Shown in pieces: positions 1 through 7,194 of a stretch of DNA of 30,929 bases (position 1 is the stretch's first letter; every line of letters begins with the position of its first letter). The DNA is from a virus. The notes beneath the pieces were generated by a model. That model made no database searches, was not told the DNA's origin, and saw nothing but the letters and a program-made list of their open reading frames with translations. The position numbers and the translations under genes were made by a program. The stretch spans positions 1-30,929 of the IMG/VR virus record IMGVR_UViG_3300032265_001494. The stretch is one strand, 5' to 3'.

Positions 1-726
1 CAAAATAGTGTAGGTGGAACAACTGATTCAAATGATATCTATGTAATTAATGTTGCTAGAAATCGTTATAGAGAATCAATGGATGCAGGTAACTGGTCAT
101 TAACTCTTAGTGGTTCAAATGGTGTATTCACTTTCATTGATGATAGTGGTAAGAAATTTAGTGATACTGCAGGTAAAACAGGTACTGTATTTAATGTAGT
201 AAGTGGTTCATTAAATTTAGGAACTCAAAACGCAGCAACAATACAAGCAACAGCTGATACAACAACTGGATTAGGATTTGGTTTATTCTTCCCAGCAAAA
301 GGTATTATAGTATTGAATCCAAAAGCAATTGGTTCAACATTAGGTACTGTAAAAGTAAATGGTGGAGCATCTACAAATGTTAGTGGTTCATTATCAACAG
401 CAGCTGAACAATATAATCAAAAACTTTTATATCAAGCATTAGTTAATGGTGCAAACTTTGAAGCTCGTAGAACTGAAAATGTTCACACACAACATTACTT
501 TGTTAGAGCAACAAATAGAGAGTTCAACTACTCAAATAACCCAACTTATGTAAATGCAGATGGTACATTTATGGAAACAACTTTCAATACTGACCCATAC
601 ACTTACATTACAACTGTTGGTTTATATACTGATGCAAACGAATTAGTAGCAGTAGCTAAAACATCACAACCTTTACCAAAATCATTTGATAAAGAAGTAT
701 TAATTAAAGTTAAATTATCATTCTAA
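1..726 (+). CDS. Virion structural protein, C-terminal part (5' end cut by the window)
   Basis: The reading frame is open from base 1 through the first ATG at 79, so the true start lies upstream and at least 241 residues are present. The C-terminal third has the block 'REFNYSNNPTY', then 'YITTVGLYTDANELVAVAK', then a terminal beta strand 'VLIKVKLSF'. From memory this block recurs in structural proteins of T4-like marine phages, but I cannot name a T4 equivalent. The next gene carries the same C-terminal block and is a paralog. The composition is rich in Gly, Ser, Thr and Asn and has no membrane segment, as expected for a beta-rich virion protein. A strong terminator follows directly, so this is the last gene of its transcript. 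The structural role is inferred from family resemblance. Confidence 0.6.
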   Translation, partial: QNSVGGTTDSNDIYVINVARNRYRESMDAGNWSLTLSGSNGVFTFIDDSGKKFSDTAGKTGTVFNVVSGSLNLGTQNAATIQATADTTTGLGFGLFFPAKGIIVLNPKAIGSTLGTVKVNGGASTNVSGSLSTAAEQYNQKLLYQALVNGANFEARRTENVHTQHYFVRATNREFNYSNNPTYVNADGTFMETTFNTDPYTYITTVGLYTDANELVAVAKTSQPLPKSFDKEVLIKVKLSF

Positions 727-748
727 TATTGATAATTAAAAATATAAG

Positions 749-772
749 AACCCCCTTAATTGGGGGTTTTTT
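749..772 (+). terminator. Rho-independent terminator
   Basis: A perfect stem of AACCCCC (749-755) with GGGGGTT (762-768) closes a six-base loop and runs into a T tract. It is a conspicuous GC-rich block in AT-rich DNA and separates the two paralogous structural genes. Confidence 0.93.
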
Positions 773-782
773 CATTCTAAAA

Positions 783-790
783 TATTTATA
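783..790 (+). promoter_or_regulatory. TATTTATA octamer, putative late promoter element
   Basis: An exact TATTTATA lies 13 bases before the ATG at 804 and directly after the terminator, where a new promoter is needed. It is one of about ten similar octamers found just upstream of genes in this window. It is the reverse complement of the T4 late promoter core TATAAATA, so its function is inferred. Confidence 0.45.
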
Positions 791-803
791 GAAAAGAAAA
801 TAG

Positions 804-1739
804 ATGTTTAAAGAAATTCCAAAGACGGATATATCAATTCGTCCTTTCAAAGTTTACAAAGAATGGTATGTTGATAATACCGAAATATTACCTATATTTG
901 GAAAAAATATAACTGGTACTTATTTTGATGCTTCAACTGATGAAAAGAGTGGACGTTTCTATAAAAGAATTATATATAACTCTATTAAATCTCAATTCTA
1001 CACAAATTCAGCAACGGCATCTTTATTGACTGAAGTTGGTAAAAGAAAATCATATTCTTCAACGGATGAAAGAGTAATTGGTGATGATATTGCAGTACTT
1101 GCTTTACCTCAATCTTATTATGGTGAAGGAATAAAAATTGGTTCAGTAACTTTAATAAATGGATTAGATACTTACAATGATGATGGGTATTCTAATTTAA
1201 TTGATACTGATAATGCAATAGTTGGTAATATATTTTATGATAGAGGATTGATTGTATTAACAAAATATATAACATCAGGTTCAACACTTTTAAATTATAC
1301 ATTAAATTATCGTTCTACAAAAACAATTTATGAAAATGAAATATTCATAAGTGTAGCAGAAAACGAATTTAATGTTTCAACCAATCCATCTGCAATTTAT
1401 GAAGATGGTGGAAGTACATATGTGGCAACTTTAAATGACCCATATGATGCAAGTTATACAAAAACTTATCAACAAGATATCCACATTAACGGAGCAAAAT
1501 ATATTAAAACAAGTACATTTCCTTATACATCATCTTTAAATCAAAATAAATTTGGAAGTTTTGATGATTACTTTTATAGTTCATCAGTAGACCCAACTGG
1601 TTCTTATTTAGCACCATATATTAGTACAATTGGATTATATACTGATGATAATGAATTGGTTGCAATAGCAAAATTACCAACACCAATAAAATCTTTACCT
1701 GATTATCCTGTAAACTTTATTGTTAGGTTTGATACTTAA
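804..1739 (+). CDS. Virion structural protein, paralog of the preceding gene
   Basis: This 311-residue protein ends with 'YISTIGLYTDDNELVAIAK' and a terminal strand 'VNFIVRFDT', matching the C-terminal block of the gene at 1-726. The middle also matches: 'FYDRGLIVLTK' corresponds to 'FFPAKGIIVLN', and 'ENEFNVSTNPSA' to 'NREFNYSNNPTY'. It carries extra sequence of about 45 residues between these last two blocks. The N-terminal 60 residues ('MFKEIPKTDISIRPFKVYKEW') are unrelated and may be a docking segment. There is no signal peptide or membrane segment. It follows a terminator and a TATTTATA octamer, so it probably begins a late transcript. The pair looks like a duplication giving two related tail or baseplate parts. 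The exact location in the virion is unknown. Confidence 0.6.
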   Translation: MFKEIPKTDISIRPFKVYKEWYVDNTEILPIFGKNITGTYFDASTDEKSGRFYKRIIYNSIKSQFYTNSATASLLTEVGKRKSYSSTDERVIGDDIAVLALPQSYYGEGIKIGSVTLINGLDTYNDDGYSNLIDTDNAIVGNIFYDRGLIVLTKYITSGSTLLNYTLNYRSTKTIYENEIFISVAENEFNVSTNPSAIYEDGGSTYVATLNDPYDASYTKTYQQDIHINGAKYIKTSTFPYTSSLNQNKFGSFDDYFYSSSVDPTGSYLAPYISTIGLYTDDNELVAIAKLPTPIKSLPDYPVNFIVRFDT

Positions 1740-1754
1740 AAAGATTTTTGGTTA

Positions 1755-1762
1755 TATTTATT
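1755..1762 (+). promoter_or_regulatory. TATTTATT octamer, putative late promoter element
   Basis: TATTTATT lies 22 bases before the ATG at 1785, in the 45-base spacer after the paralogous structural gene. It belongs to the recurrent octamer class. Confidence 0.35.
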
Positions 1763-1784
1763 AATAAGTAAAAAAGAATTTAAC

Positions 1785-1982
1785 ATGCCAAGCATCATAG
1801 ATATTTACAAAAAAAGTATTCCTACAACAGGAAAAGCAAACACCAGTGGAACTGACAAAACTATCATTGAAGATAAAAAATCCGATGATAAAACAATAGA
1901 TAAAGCAAGACATGGTGTTTTGGGAAATTTAACCGGTGGATATGACCCTAAAACTCCATATTCTTCTACGGTCAAAAAATAA
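1785..1982 (+). CDS. Small hydrophilic protein of unknown function
   Basis: A 65-residue Lys/Asp/Thr-rich protein with no Cys, no membrane segment and little predicted order. The C-terminal half has 'ARHGVLGNLTGGYDPKTPYSSTVKK', a Gly/Pro-containing tail that suggests a short binding peptide rather than an enzyme. I think it is real because it has an ATG, an octamer 22 bases upstream, tight packing (3 bases before the next ATG), and codon use like its neighbours. The minus-strand frame across it reads as a hydrophobic shadow. No function can be assigned. A minor virion component is possible from its position after structural genes. Confidence 0.55.
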   Translation: MPSIIDIYKKSIPTTGKANTSGTDKTIIEDKKSDDKTIDKARHGVLGNLTGGYDPKTPYSSTVKK

Positions 1983-1985
1983 AAA

Positions 1986-2393
1986 ATGAGTTGGAAATTT
2001 AATAGAAATATTGTTACGGAAGAAAGCACCCCTGAAGGTGCTATTGGTTTTGTCTATAAGATAGTACATACACCAACTGGAAAATATTACATAGGTAAAA
2101 AATCATTAACACAAACTCGTAGATTAAAACCCCTTAAAGGTAAAGTTCGTAAAAGAGTAGTAAAGAAAGCATCTGATTGGGAAAAATACTATTCATCCAA
2201 TGATTGGATTAAAGCACAAGTTAAAGAAGGAAAAGCAGATGAATTTAGTAGAGAAATTATTCAATTTTGTTATTCTAAAAAATCTTTAACTTATTGGGAA
2301 GTTTGGTGGCAATTTAAATTAGATGTATTATCAGATACACAATCAATTAACGAAAACCTTATGGGAAAGTTTTTCCGTAAAGATATAATATAA
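1986..2393 (+). CDS. GIY-YIG nuclease-fold protein
   Basis: A 135-residue single-domain protein. The variant GIY motif is 'GFVYKI' (residues 21-26), followed by 'GKYYIGKK' (32-39), a basic stretch (45-61), 'SDWEKYYSS' (63-71), an Arg at 89 ('FSREII') and a Glu at about 105 in 'YWEVWW'. A later 'INENLMG' (121-127) fits the last conserved Asn block. These are the expected catalytic elements of GIY-YIG nucleases (Tyr, Tyr, Arg, Glu), which cut DNA at specific sites or structures. It lacks the DNA-binding C-terminal modules typical of homing endonucleases and sits in the genome's own gene order. I therefore favour a resident phage nuclease (DNA processing or host DNA attack) over a selfish homing gene. 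Activity is not shown. Confidence 0.72.
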   Translation: MSWKFNRNIVTEESTPEGAIGFVYKIVHTPTGKYYIGKKSLTQTRRLKPLKGKVRKRVVKKASDWEKYYSSNDWIKAQVKEGKADEFSREIIQFCYSKKSLTYWEVWWQFKLDVLSDTQSINENLMGKFFRKDII

Positions 2394-2404
2394 AACAAAT
2401 ACAT

Positions 2405-2605
2405 ATGACACTTGAACAAATCGCAAAGAAGTATGGGGTTTCTGACTCAATTTTTAACTCCAAAGATGATGCTATTCTTATAGCAGCAGCTTCAATTTTA
2501 GACTTAAAAGGAATGGTTACATCTAACCAACCTAGAGAAGTTGTAGCAAATAAACTACAATTTTTGGCAGATTTTCTTACTGACGTTAAAAATTCAAACT
2601 ACTAA
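2405..2605 (+). CDS. Small helical protein of unknown function
   Basis: A 66-residue protein, 'MTLEQIAKKYGVSDS...' followed by two predicted helices ('DDAILIAAASILDLKGMV' and 'REVVANKLQFLADFLTDVK'). The first 15 residues resemble the start of a helix-turn-helix, but the rest does not continue that fold, so I do not call it a regulator. It starts 11 bases after the GIY-YIG gene and stops just before the host-like promoter of the primase, so it is the last gene of the upstream transcript. Codon use and spacing support a real gene. Function unknown. Confidence 0.5.
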   Translation: MTLEQIAKKYGVSDSIFNSKDDAILIAAASILDLKGMVTSNQPREVVANKLQFLADFLTDVKNSNY

Positions 2606-2607
2606 AA

Positions 2608-2639
2608 TTTGGTAATATCAGATATATTTCGTATATTTG
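2608..2639 (+). promoter_or_regulatory. Bacteroidota-type promoter for the primase operon
   Basis: TTTG at 2608-2611 and TATATTTG at 2632-2639, 20 bases apart, match the -33 TTTG and -7 TAnnTTTG consensus used by the main sigma factor of Bacteroidota. Written in full it is TTTGGTA-N12-TTTCGTATATTTGT, identical in sequence and spacing to the promoter at 18317. Transcription would begin near 2645. That rules out the in-frame TTG at 2637, which lies inside the -7 element, and supports the ATG at 2658. Confidence 0.75.
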
Positions 2640-2657
2640 TATAAACCAAATTGTAGA

Positions 2658-3593
2658 ATGTTGACAGGAAAGAATAAACTATTAGTAATATCAATACTAG
2701 ACGGGGCATTGGGAGTGGGTTCATCCTTAAAGGGAAATGAACAAGCTCACCACTGCCCTTTTTGTCATCATCAAAAAAAGAAACTACAAGTCAACTTAGA
2801 TACTCAAAGATGGCATTGTTGGGTTTGTGACTCTAAAGGTAGAAGTATAAGTTCACTTCTCCGCAAACTCAATGTAGATATAAAAGACCTCAATCGTATT
2901 AAAGATATTTATGGTGATGAGCCGGAATACGATGCAAAAGAGGAATATGTTGTAAAATTACAACTTCCAAAAGAATTTAAACAATTATATTTTAAACCAA
3001 AAGGTATAAACCCACACTATACCAAAGCAGTTCATTATTTAAAACAAAGAGGTATCAAAGAAGCCGATTTTATTAAATATAATATTGGATATTGTGAAGA
3101 TGGTTTATATGGTGGTAGAGTTATCATTCCTTCTTATGATGAGAGTGGTGAGTTGAATTATTTTGTTGCTCGTTCATATTATGATGATGAGAAAATGAAA
3201 TATAAAAACCCACCTGTTAGTAGAGATGTTATTGTATTTGAAAACCAAATAAATTGGAACGAACCAATAACATTAGTAGAAGGTGTGTTTGATTCTTTCT
3301 CAGTAAAAAGAAATGTAATACCTTTGTTGGGTAAATTCTTATTGAGTAAATTAAAAAATAAAATAATGGAAAAGGGTGTTAAGGATATAACAATTATGTT
3401 AGATTCCGATGCCGTTAGTGATTCAACTAAACATACTGAGTTCTTTATTAACAATGGAATTAATGTAAAAAATGTTATACCATCGGATAAAGATGCATCT
3501 GATATGGGATTTGAAAAAGTAAATGAATTATTGAAAGGAGCTAAAGAAACTACATGGGATGATTTAGTTCTATCAAAATTAAATAGCATATAA
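2658..3593 (+). CDS. gp61: DnaG-type DNA primase (T4 gp61-like)
   Basis: This 311-residue protein makes RNA primers for lagging-strand synthesis. The N-terminal zinc ribbon has 'HHCPFCHH' and 'WHCWVC' (about residues 32-60), the CHC2-type metal site. The TOPRIM domain follows, with 'LVEGVFDSFSV' (the acidic Glu motif, near residue 210) and 'IMLDSDAVSD' (DxD-type motif, near 250). Length is close to T4 gp61. I start it at ATG 2658 and not at the in-frame TTG 2637, because the latter lies within the promoter -7 box. It is the first gene of an operon with the small gene at 3595 and the Mre11-Rad50 fusion, spaced by 1 base each. The host-like promoter suggests early or middle expression by host RNA polymerase. 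No helicase gene is in the window. Confidence 0.87.
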   Translation: MLTGKNKLLVISILDGALGVGSSLKGNEQAHHCPFCHHQKKKLQVNLDTQRWHCWVCDSKGRSISSLLRKLNVDIKDLNRIKDIYGDEPEYDAKEEYVVKLQLPKEFKQLYFKPKGINPHYTKAVHYLKQRGIKEADFIKYNIGYCEDGLYGGRVIIPSYDESGELNYFVARSYYDDEKMKYKNPPVSRDVIVFENQINWNEPITLVEGVFDSFSVKRNVIPLLGKFLLSKLKNKIMEKGVKDITIMLDSDAVSDSTKHTEFFINNGINVKNVIPSDKDASDMGFEKVNELLKGAKETTWDDLVLSKLNSI

Positions 3594-3594
3594 T

Positions 3595-3789
3595 ATGAGA
3601 GAAATTAAAGAAGTAGTATCAGATGCAGTATTAGCATTGGTATTTGAAAAAAAAGAAGACATAATAATGTTGGATATAACTTTATCATCTGCGGATGGTA
3701 ATCATTATCAAATAAAAGTTCCCAAAACATTTATAGAGGAAGTGTATTCTATTGGATTTAATGAAAGATATAATAAAAATAACAAATAG
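3595..3789 (+). CDS. Small protein of unknown function between primase and nuclease
   Basis: A 64-residue protein starting one base after the primase stop and ending one base before the preferred ATG of the Mre11-Rad50 fusion, so translation of all three is probably coupled. It looks like a small alpha/beta protein: a helix ('EIKEVVSDAVLALVF'), two strands ('IIMLDITLSS', 'HYQIKVP') and a helix ('KTFIEEVYSIGF'). It has no Cys or catalytic signature. Its place suggests a replication or recombination accessory role, which is inference only. Confidence 0.6.
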   Translation: MREIKEVVSDAVLALVFEKKEDIIMLDITLSSADGNHYQIKVPKTFIEEVYSIGFNERYNKNNK

Positions 3790-3790
3790 T

Positions 3791-6700
3791 ATGAATAGAT
3801 TAAAAACTATTTATCATATTGCGGATATTCATATTCGTAATGTGAAAAGACATGGAGAATATAGACAAGTATTCTACAAAATGTTTGAAGAGATTAAAAA
3901 AAGAGGAACAAATAATGCAATCATTTATTTAGCAGGGGATATTGCACATGCTAAATTGGAAATGTCACCTGAATTATTAAAAGAGATTAGTTGGTTATTT
4001 ACTGAATGTAGTAAATTATGTACTACAATTCTTATTGCAGGTAATCATGATTGTAACATGAATAATACGGATAGATTAGATGTATTAACACCTATTGTAG
4101 ATGCATTAGACCTACCAAATTTCCATTATCTTAGAGATACACAAGTTTATTCCATTGGTGGAATTGATTTTGCAGTATTCAGTATATTTGATAACAAAGA
4201 TAATTGGCCTAAAGCAAATACTTTATTTGGAAATAAAAAGATTGCATTATTCCACGGACCTGTTGATAATTCACAAACCGATGTAGGATATGTGGTAAGT
4301 AGTAGACATTTTACAACGGATATATTCGATGGTTATGATTTAGCATTGTTGGGAGATATTCATAAAAGACAAGAACTTATTTCAGAAACAGGATGTAAGT
4401 GTGTTTATGCCGGTTCATTAGTTCAACAAAACTTTGGAGAGAGTTTGGATAGACATGGTTTCTTAGTTTGGGATTTAGACACAATGGAATATGAGGAAGT
4501 GGATATCCAAAACGATTATGGTTATTATACTTTAAATGTAAACAATGGTATTGTACCTGTTGTGGATGATATGCCATTGAAACCTAGATTGAGAGTACGA
4601 TTATCTAATACTGATACGGCAGATACTAAGAAAGTAATGACTGAAATCAAAAAGAGATATGGTGTTGAGGACTTTACAATTATTAGAACGGATAGTTTAT
4701 CTAAAAAGAAAACTGGTGATAGAGAAAACAAATTGGACTTTGAAGATATAACTGATGTAAATTATCAAACATCTCTAATATCCGAATACATACAAAGAAT
4801 GATGCCATTTGTGACCAAAGAGGATTTGGAAGGTATAGAGAGCATCAATCGTGACATCAATAGTAGAATAAGCTTTTCGGAAATAAACCGAAATATAAGT
4901 TGGAAACCTGTTAAATTCACATTCTCTAATATGTTCTCTTATGGTGAGGACAATGAGATAAACTTTAATAAGGTTGGTGGACTAATGGGATTGTTCGCAC
5001 CAAACGCAGCCGGTAAATCATCTCTATTTGACGCAATATCTTTTTGTTTGTTTGACAAATGTAGTAGAGCATACAAAGCAGCAAATATCCTTAACAATAA
5101 GAAATCAGAATTCTTTTGTGAACTACACTTCCAAATAGAAGGTGAGGACTTCTTTATCCGTAGAGAAGCAAAAACTATTAATAAGGGAAAGAATGTTAAA
5201 GTGGATGTTGATTTTTGGAAACTTGAGGATGGACAAAGTATATCCCTAAACGGAACGGAGAGAAGAGATACAAATCAAATCATTGAAGGATATGTTGGTA
5301 GATATGAGGACTTTGTAATGACTTCTTTGAGTTTGCAAGGAAACAATGCACTATTCATTGATAAATCTCAATCAGAAAGAAAGGATTTACTTTCTCAATT
5401 TATGGGATTGACGGTATTTGATAAATTGTATGAGACGGCTACTGAGGACATTAAGGAAGTGGCAGTTCTTATCAGAAATTTCAAAAGAACGGATTTTACG
5501 ACGGAGTTGGCCCAAAAGGAAACCGACTTAATAACTAAACAAAGTGAGTTAGAAGAATTACAATCTACCATAGATGGTTTAACTTTCTTTAAAGATGATT
5601 GTATTAGTAAAATAAATGATTTATCAAAAGAGATTGTTCCAATTGGTGTTAGTTCTAATATTGATGATTTGAATATTTGTAAATCACAATTAGAAATTAG
5701 TAACCAAGCCAATGAAACTGCAATGTTAAACAAAGGTAAAGATATTAGTGATATAACGGAAAAGATGGTTGGTTTAATGCAAAGTATTGATGAAAAGAAA
5801 TCATTTAATGGAACTATTGATATTGAAACTGCATATTCAAATTACCAACAGGAACAAAAAGCATTAACCGAAGCAACTAAAACTTATGATAATGCAAAAT
5901 TATATTTGAGTTTAGCAAAGGAAAAGATTAAACATTTGGATAAGCATGAGTATGACCCAAATTGTAAATTTTGTTGTGATAATACATTTGTTAAAGATGC
6001 AACGAAAGCAAAAGATGCATTACCTCAATTAGAGGAAATAGTTAATCAAGCATTAATTGATTGTACAGGTATTCAACAAACCATAGATACAATGGAAGGT
6101 GTGGAAGAACAATATAATGAGTGGAATGATTTCAAAACTAAATTAGAAAAATCAAAATCTATTCATAAAAACTATGTGTTGGAATTTGATGGTATGATTA
6201 CTAAAAAAGAATTATACAAAAATCAATTAGAAACTGCAGAAGAAGATATTAAAAAATATCATGAGAATGAAGAAACAATCCAAAGTAATAAAGAACTTGA
6301 AGAACAAATTCAATCTTTAGAAACTGAAAAGAAAGAGTTTGATACTAAGATAGCAAATTCTAATAAAAAATTGGTAACTCTTTCAGGTGAAATAGGTTCA
6401 ATTAAAAACTTTATCACAACTACTAGAAGTAAGATGAAAGAAGTTAAAGAATTAGAAACCAAAAACGAACTATACACATATTACTTAGATGCGATTAAAA
6501 GAGATGGTATTCCATATGAATTGATTGCAAAGGCTTTACCTATTGTTCAGGATGAAGTTAATAATATATTAGGACAAGTAGTTGATTTCAGTATTGTAAT
6601 GGATACTGATGGTAAGAATATTAACGCAAAGATTGTTTATGAGGATAGAGAATGGGCATTGGAGATGTGTAGTGGTATGGAGAAATTCATATCAGGATTA

Positions 6701-6940
6701 GCAATAAGAGTTGCTTTAATCAACATTTGTGGATTACCTCGTCCTAACTTCTTAGTAATAGATGAAGGATTTGGAACACTGGATGCAGACAATTTATCAT
6801 CCCTATTTATGATGATGCAATATTTGAAAACTCAATTCGATTTTATATGGATGATTTCTCACTTAGAACAAATGAGAGATATCGTAGATGGATTGATTGA
6901 AATCCGAAAAGAAAATAATTTTTCTAAGATTAGTTTCTAA
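3791..6940 (+). CDS. gp47-gp46: Fused Mre11-Rad50 (SbcD-SbcC, T4 gp47-gp46) nuclease-ATPase
   Basis: One uninterrupted 1049-residue frame joins two proteins that T4 makes separately. The N-terminal metallophosphoesterase has 'ADIHI' (D12, H14), 'LAGDIAH' (GD at 49-50), 'AGNHD' (84-87), 'FHGPVD' and 'LLGDIHKRQ', all metal-ligand motifs of Mre11/SbcD. From about residue 375 it is Rad50-like. It has Walker A 'APNAAGKSS' (GK at 408-409), a long coiled coil with a CxxC zinc hook 'CKFC' (C725, C728), signature 'CSGMEKF' (960-966), Walker B 'FLVIDEGFGTLD' (DE at 991-992) and switch histidine H1024 ('MISHLEQ'). The complex resects DNA ends for recombination-dependent replication and can degrade host DNA. 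I prefer ATG 3791, one base after the previous stop. ATG 3761 or TTG 3752 would overlap that gene. A perfect terminator follows the stop. Confidence 0.9.
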   Translation: MNRLKTIYHIADIHIRNVKRHGEYRQVFYKMFEEIKKRGTNNAIIYLAGDIAHAKLEMSPELLKEISWLFTECSKLCTTILIAGNHDCNMNNTDRLDVLTPIVDALDLPNFHYLRDTQVYSIGGIDFAVFSIFDNKDNWPKANTLFGNKKIALFHGPVDNSQTDVGYVVSSRHFTTDIFDGYDLALLGDIHKRQELISETGCKCVYAGSLVQQNFGESLDRHGFLVWDLDTMEYEEVDIQNDYGYYTLNVNNGIVPVVDDMPLKPRLRVRLSNTDTADTKKVMTEIKKRYGVEDFTIIRTDSLSKKKTGDRENKLDFEDITDVNYQTSLISEYIQRMMPFVTKEDLEGIESINRDINSRISFSEINRNISWKPVKFTFSNMFSYGEDNEINFNKVGGLMGLFAPNAAGKSSLFDAISFCLFDKCSRAYKAANILNNKKSEFFCELHFQIEGEDFFIRREAKTINKGKNVKVDVDFWKLEDGQSISLNGTERRDTNQIIEGYVGRYEDFVMTSLSLQGNNALFIDKSQSERKDLLSQFMGLTVFDKLYETATEDIKEVAVLIRNFKRTDFTTELAQKETDLITKQSELEELQSTIDGLTFFKDDCISKINDLSKEIVPIGVSSNIDDLNICKSQLEISNQANETAMLNKGKDISDITEKMVGLMQSIDEKKSFNGTIDIETAYSNYQQEQKALTEATKTYDNAKLYLSLAKEKIKHLDKHEYDPNCKFCCDNTFVKDATKAKDALPQLEEIVNQALIDCTGIQQTIDTMEGVEEQYNEWNDFKTKLEKSKSIHKNYVLEFDGMITKKELYKNQLETAEEDIKKYHENEETIQSNKELEEQIQSLETEKKEFDTKIANSNKKLVTLSGEIGSIKNFITTTRSKMKEVKELETKNELYTYYLDAIKRDGIPYELIAKALPIVQDEVNNILGQVVDFSIVMDTDGKNINAKIVYEDREWALEMCSGMEKFISGLAIRVALINICGLPRPNFLVIDEGFGTLDADNLSSLFMMMQYLKTQFDFIWMISHLEQMRDIVDGLIEIRKENNFSKISF

Positions 6941-7100
6941 TAACGGGTAATACATTCTTAGGTGCAGGTTTTGAAGCTTGCACCTTTTCTTTTATTAGGG
7001 TTTCTACTAACCCATTTATTTTATATCCTTTATCTTTACAAAATTCTTTTAACATCTGATGCACCTCCGCATCTATTTGTATCATTGCGTATTTTTTCAT
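6930..7100 (-). CDS. Small ribbon-helix-helix-type DNA-binding protein
   Basis: On the minus strand an ATG at 7100-7098 opens a 56-residue frame ending with TAA at 6932-6930. It overlaps the last 11 bases of the fusion nuclease gene tail to tail. The protein begins 'MKKYAMIQIDAEVHQMLKEF', continues 'CKDKGYKINGLVETLIKEKV' and ends with a Pro/Lys tail. The pattern of a short strand 'YAMIQIDAE', a helix 'VHQMLKEFCKDKG', a turn and a second helix 'INGLVETLIKEKV' fits the Arc/MetJ ribbon-helix-helix fold, whose dimers bind operator DNA. No upstream in-frame ATG exists before a stop, so this start is firm. It is the only minus-strand gene I support here. A repressor or transcription modulator is likely, possibly acting on the inverted repeat in the divergent spacer. 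Confidence 0.72.
   Translation of the reverse strand: MKKYAMIQIDAEVHQMLKEFCKDKGYKINGLVETLIKEKVQASKPAPKNVLPVIRN
6960..6990 (+). terminator. Rho-independent terminator of the replication operon, inside the minus-strand gene
   Basis: AGGTGCA (6960-6966) pairs with TGCACCT (6979-6985), extended inward by a G-T and a G-C pair, and runs into TTTTCTTTTATT. It lies 20 bases after the stop of the fusion nuclease. The same bases encode the C-terminal tail of the minus-strand protein, so the hairpin is constrained by two functions. Confidence 0.8.
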
Positions 7101-7139
7101 AACTAAATATTTCTTTATATTTCTAATATTCTCTTTAGA

Positions 7140-7176
7140 AATAAGTATAATGAAAGTTAATTATTGAATACTTATT
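7140..7176. promoter_or_regulatory. Inverted repeat in divergent spacer: paired TACTTATT boxes, possible operator/promoters
   Basis: AATAAGTAT (7140-7148) and ATACTTATT (7168-7176) form a perfect 9-base inverted repeat with a 19-base centre. Each arm contains TACTTATT, a variant of the recurrent octamer, facing outward. One is 18 bases before the tail fibre ATG at 7195, and the other is 39 bases before the minus-strand ATG at 7100. The arms could be two divergent promoters, or two half-sites for the ribbon-helix-helix protein encoded next door. Confidence 0.5.
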
Positions 7177-7194
7177 ATTGTTATTAATAAGAAT

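Noticed and set aside
1986-2393. Homing endonuclease (selfish mobile element)
   Set aside because: Only the GIY-YIG fold is present, with no extra DNA-binding domain, no intron and no interrupted neighbour gene.
2637-2657. TTG start for the primase
   Set aside because: It lies inside the -7 element of a strong promoter, so the transcript could not include it. ATG 2658 is downstream of the expected start.
3179-3589. 136-codon open frame on the minus strand within the primase gene
   Set aside because: It is antisense to well-supported primase codons, including the TOPRIM motifs, and its product is a low-complexity hydrophobic/Ser-rich sequence with no own spacing or start signal.
6998-7013. 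Second hairpin GGGTT...AACCC as another terminator
   Set aside because: The stem is only 5 pairs with an imperfect T tract (ATTTATTTT) and lies in the minus-strand coding region. The hairpin at 6960-6985 already accounts for termination.
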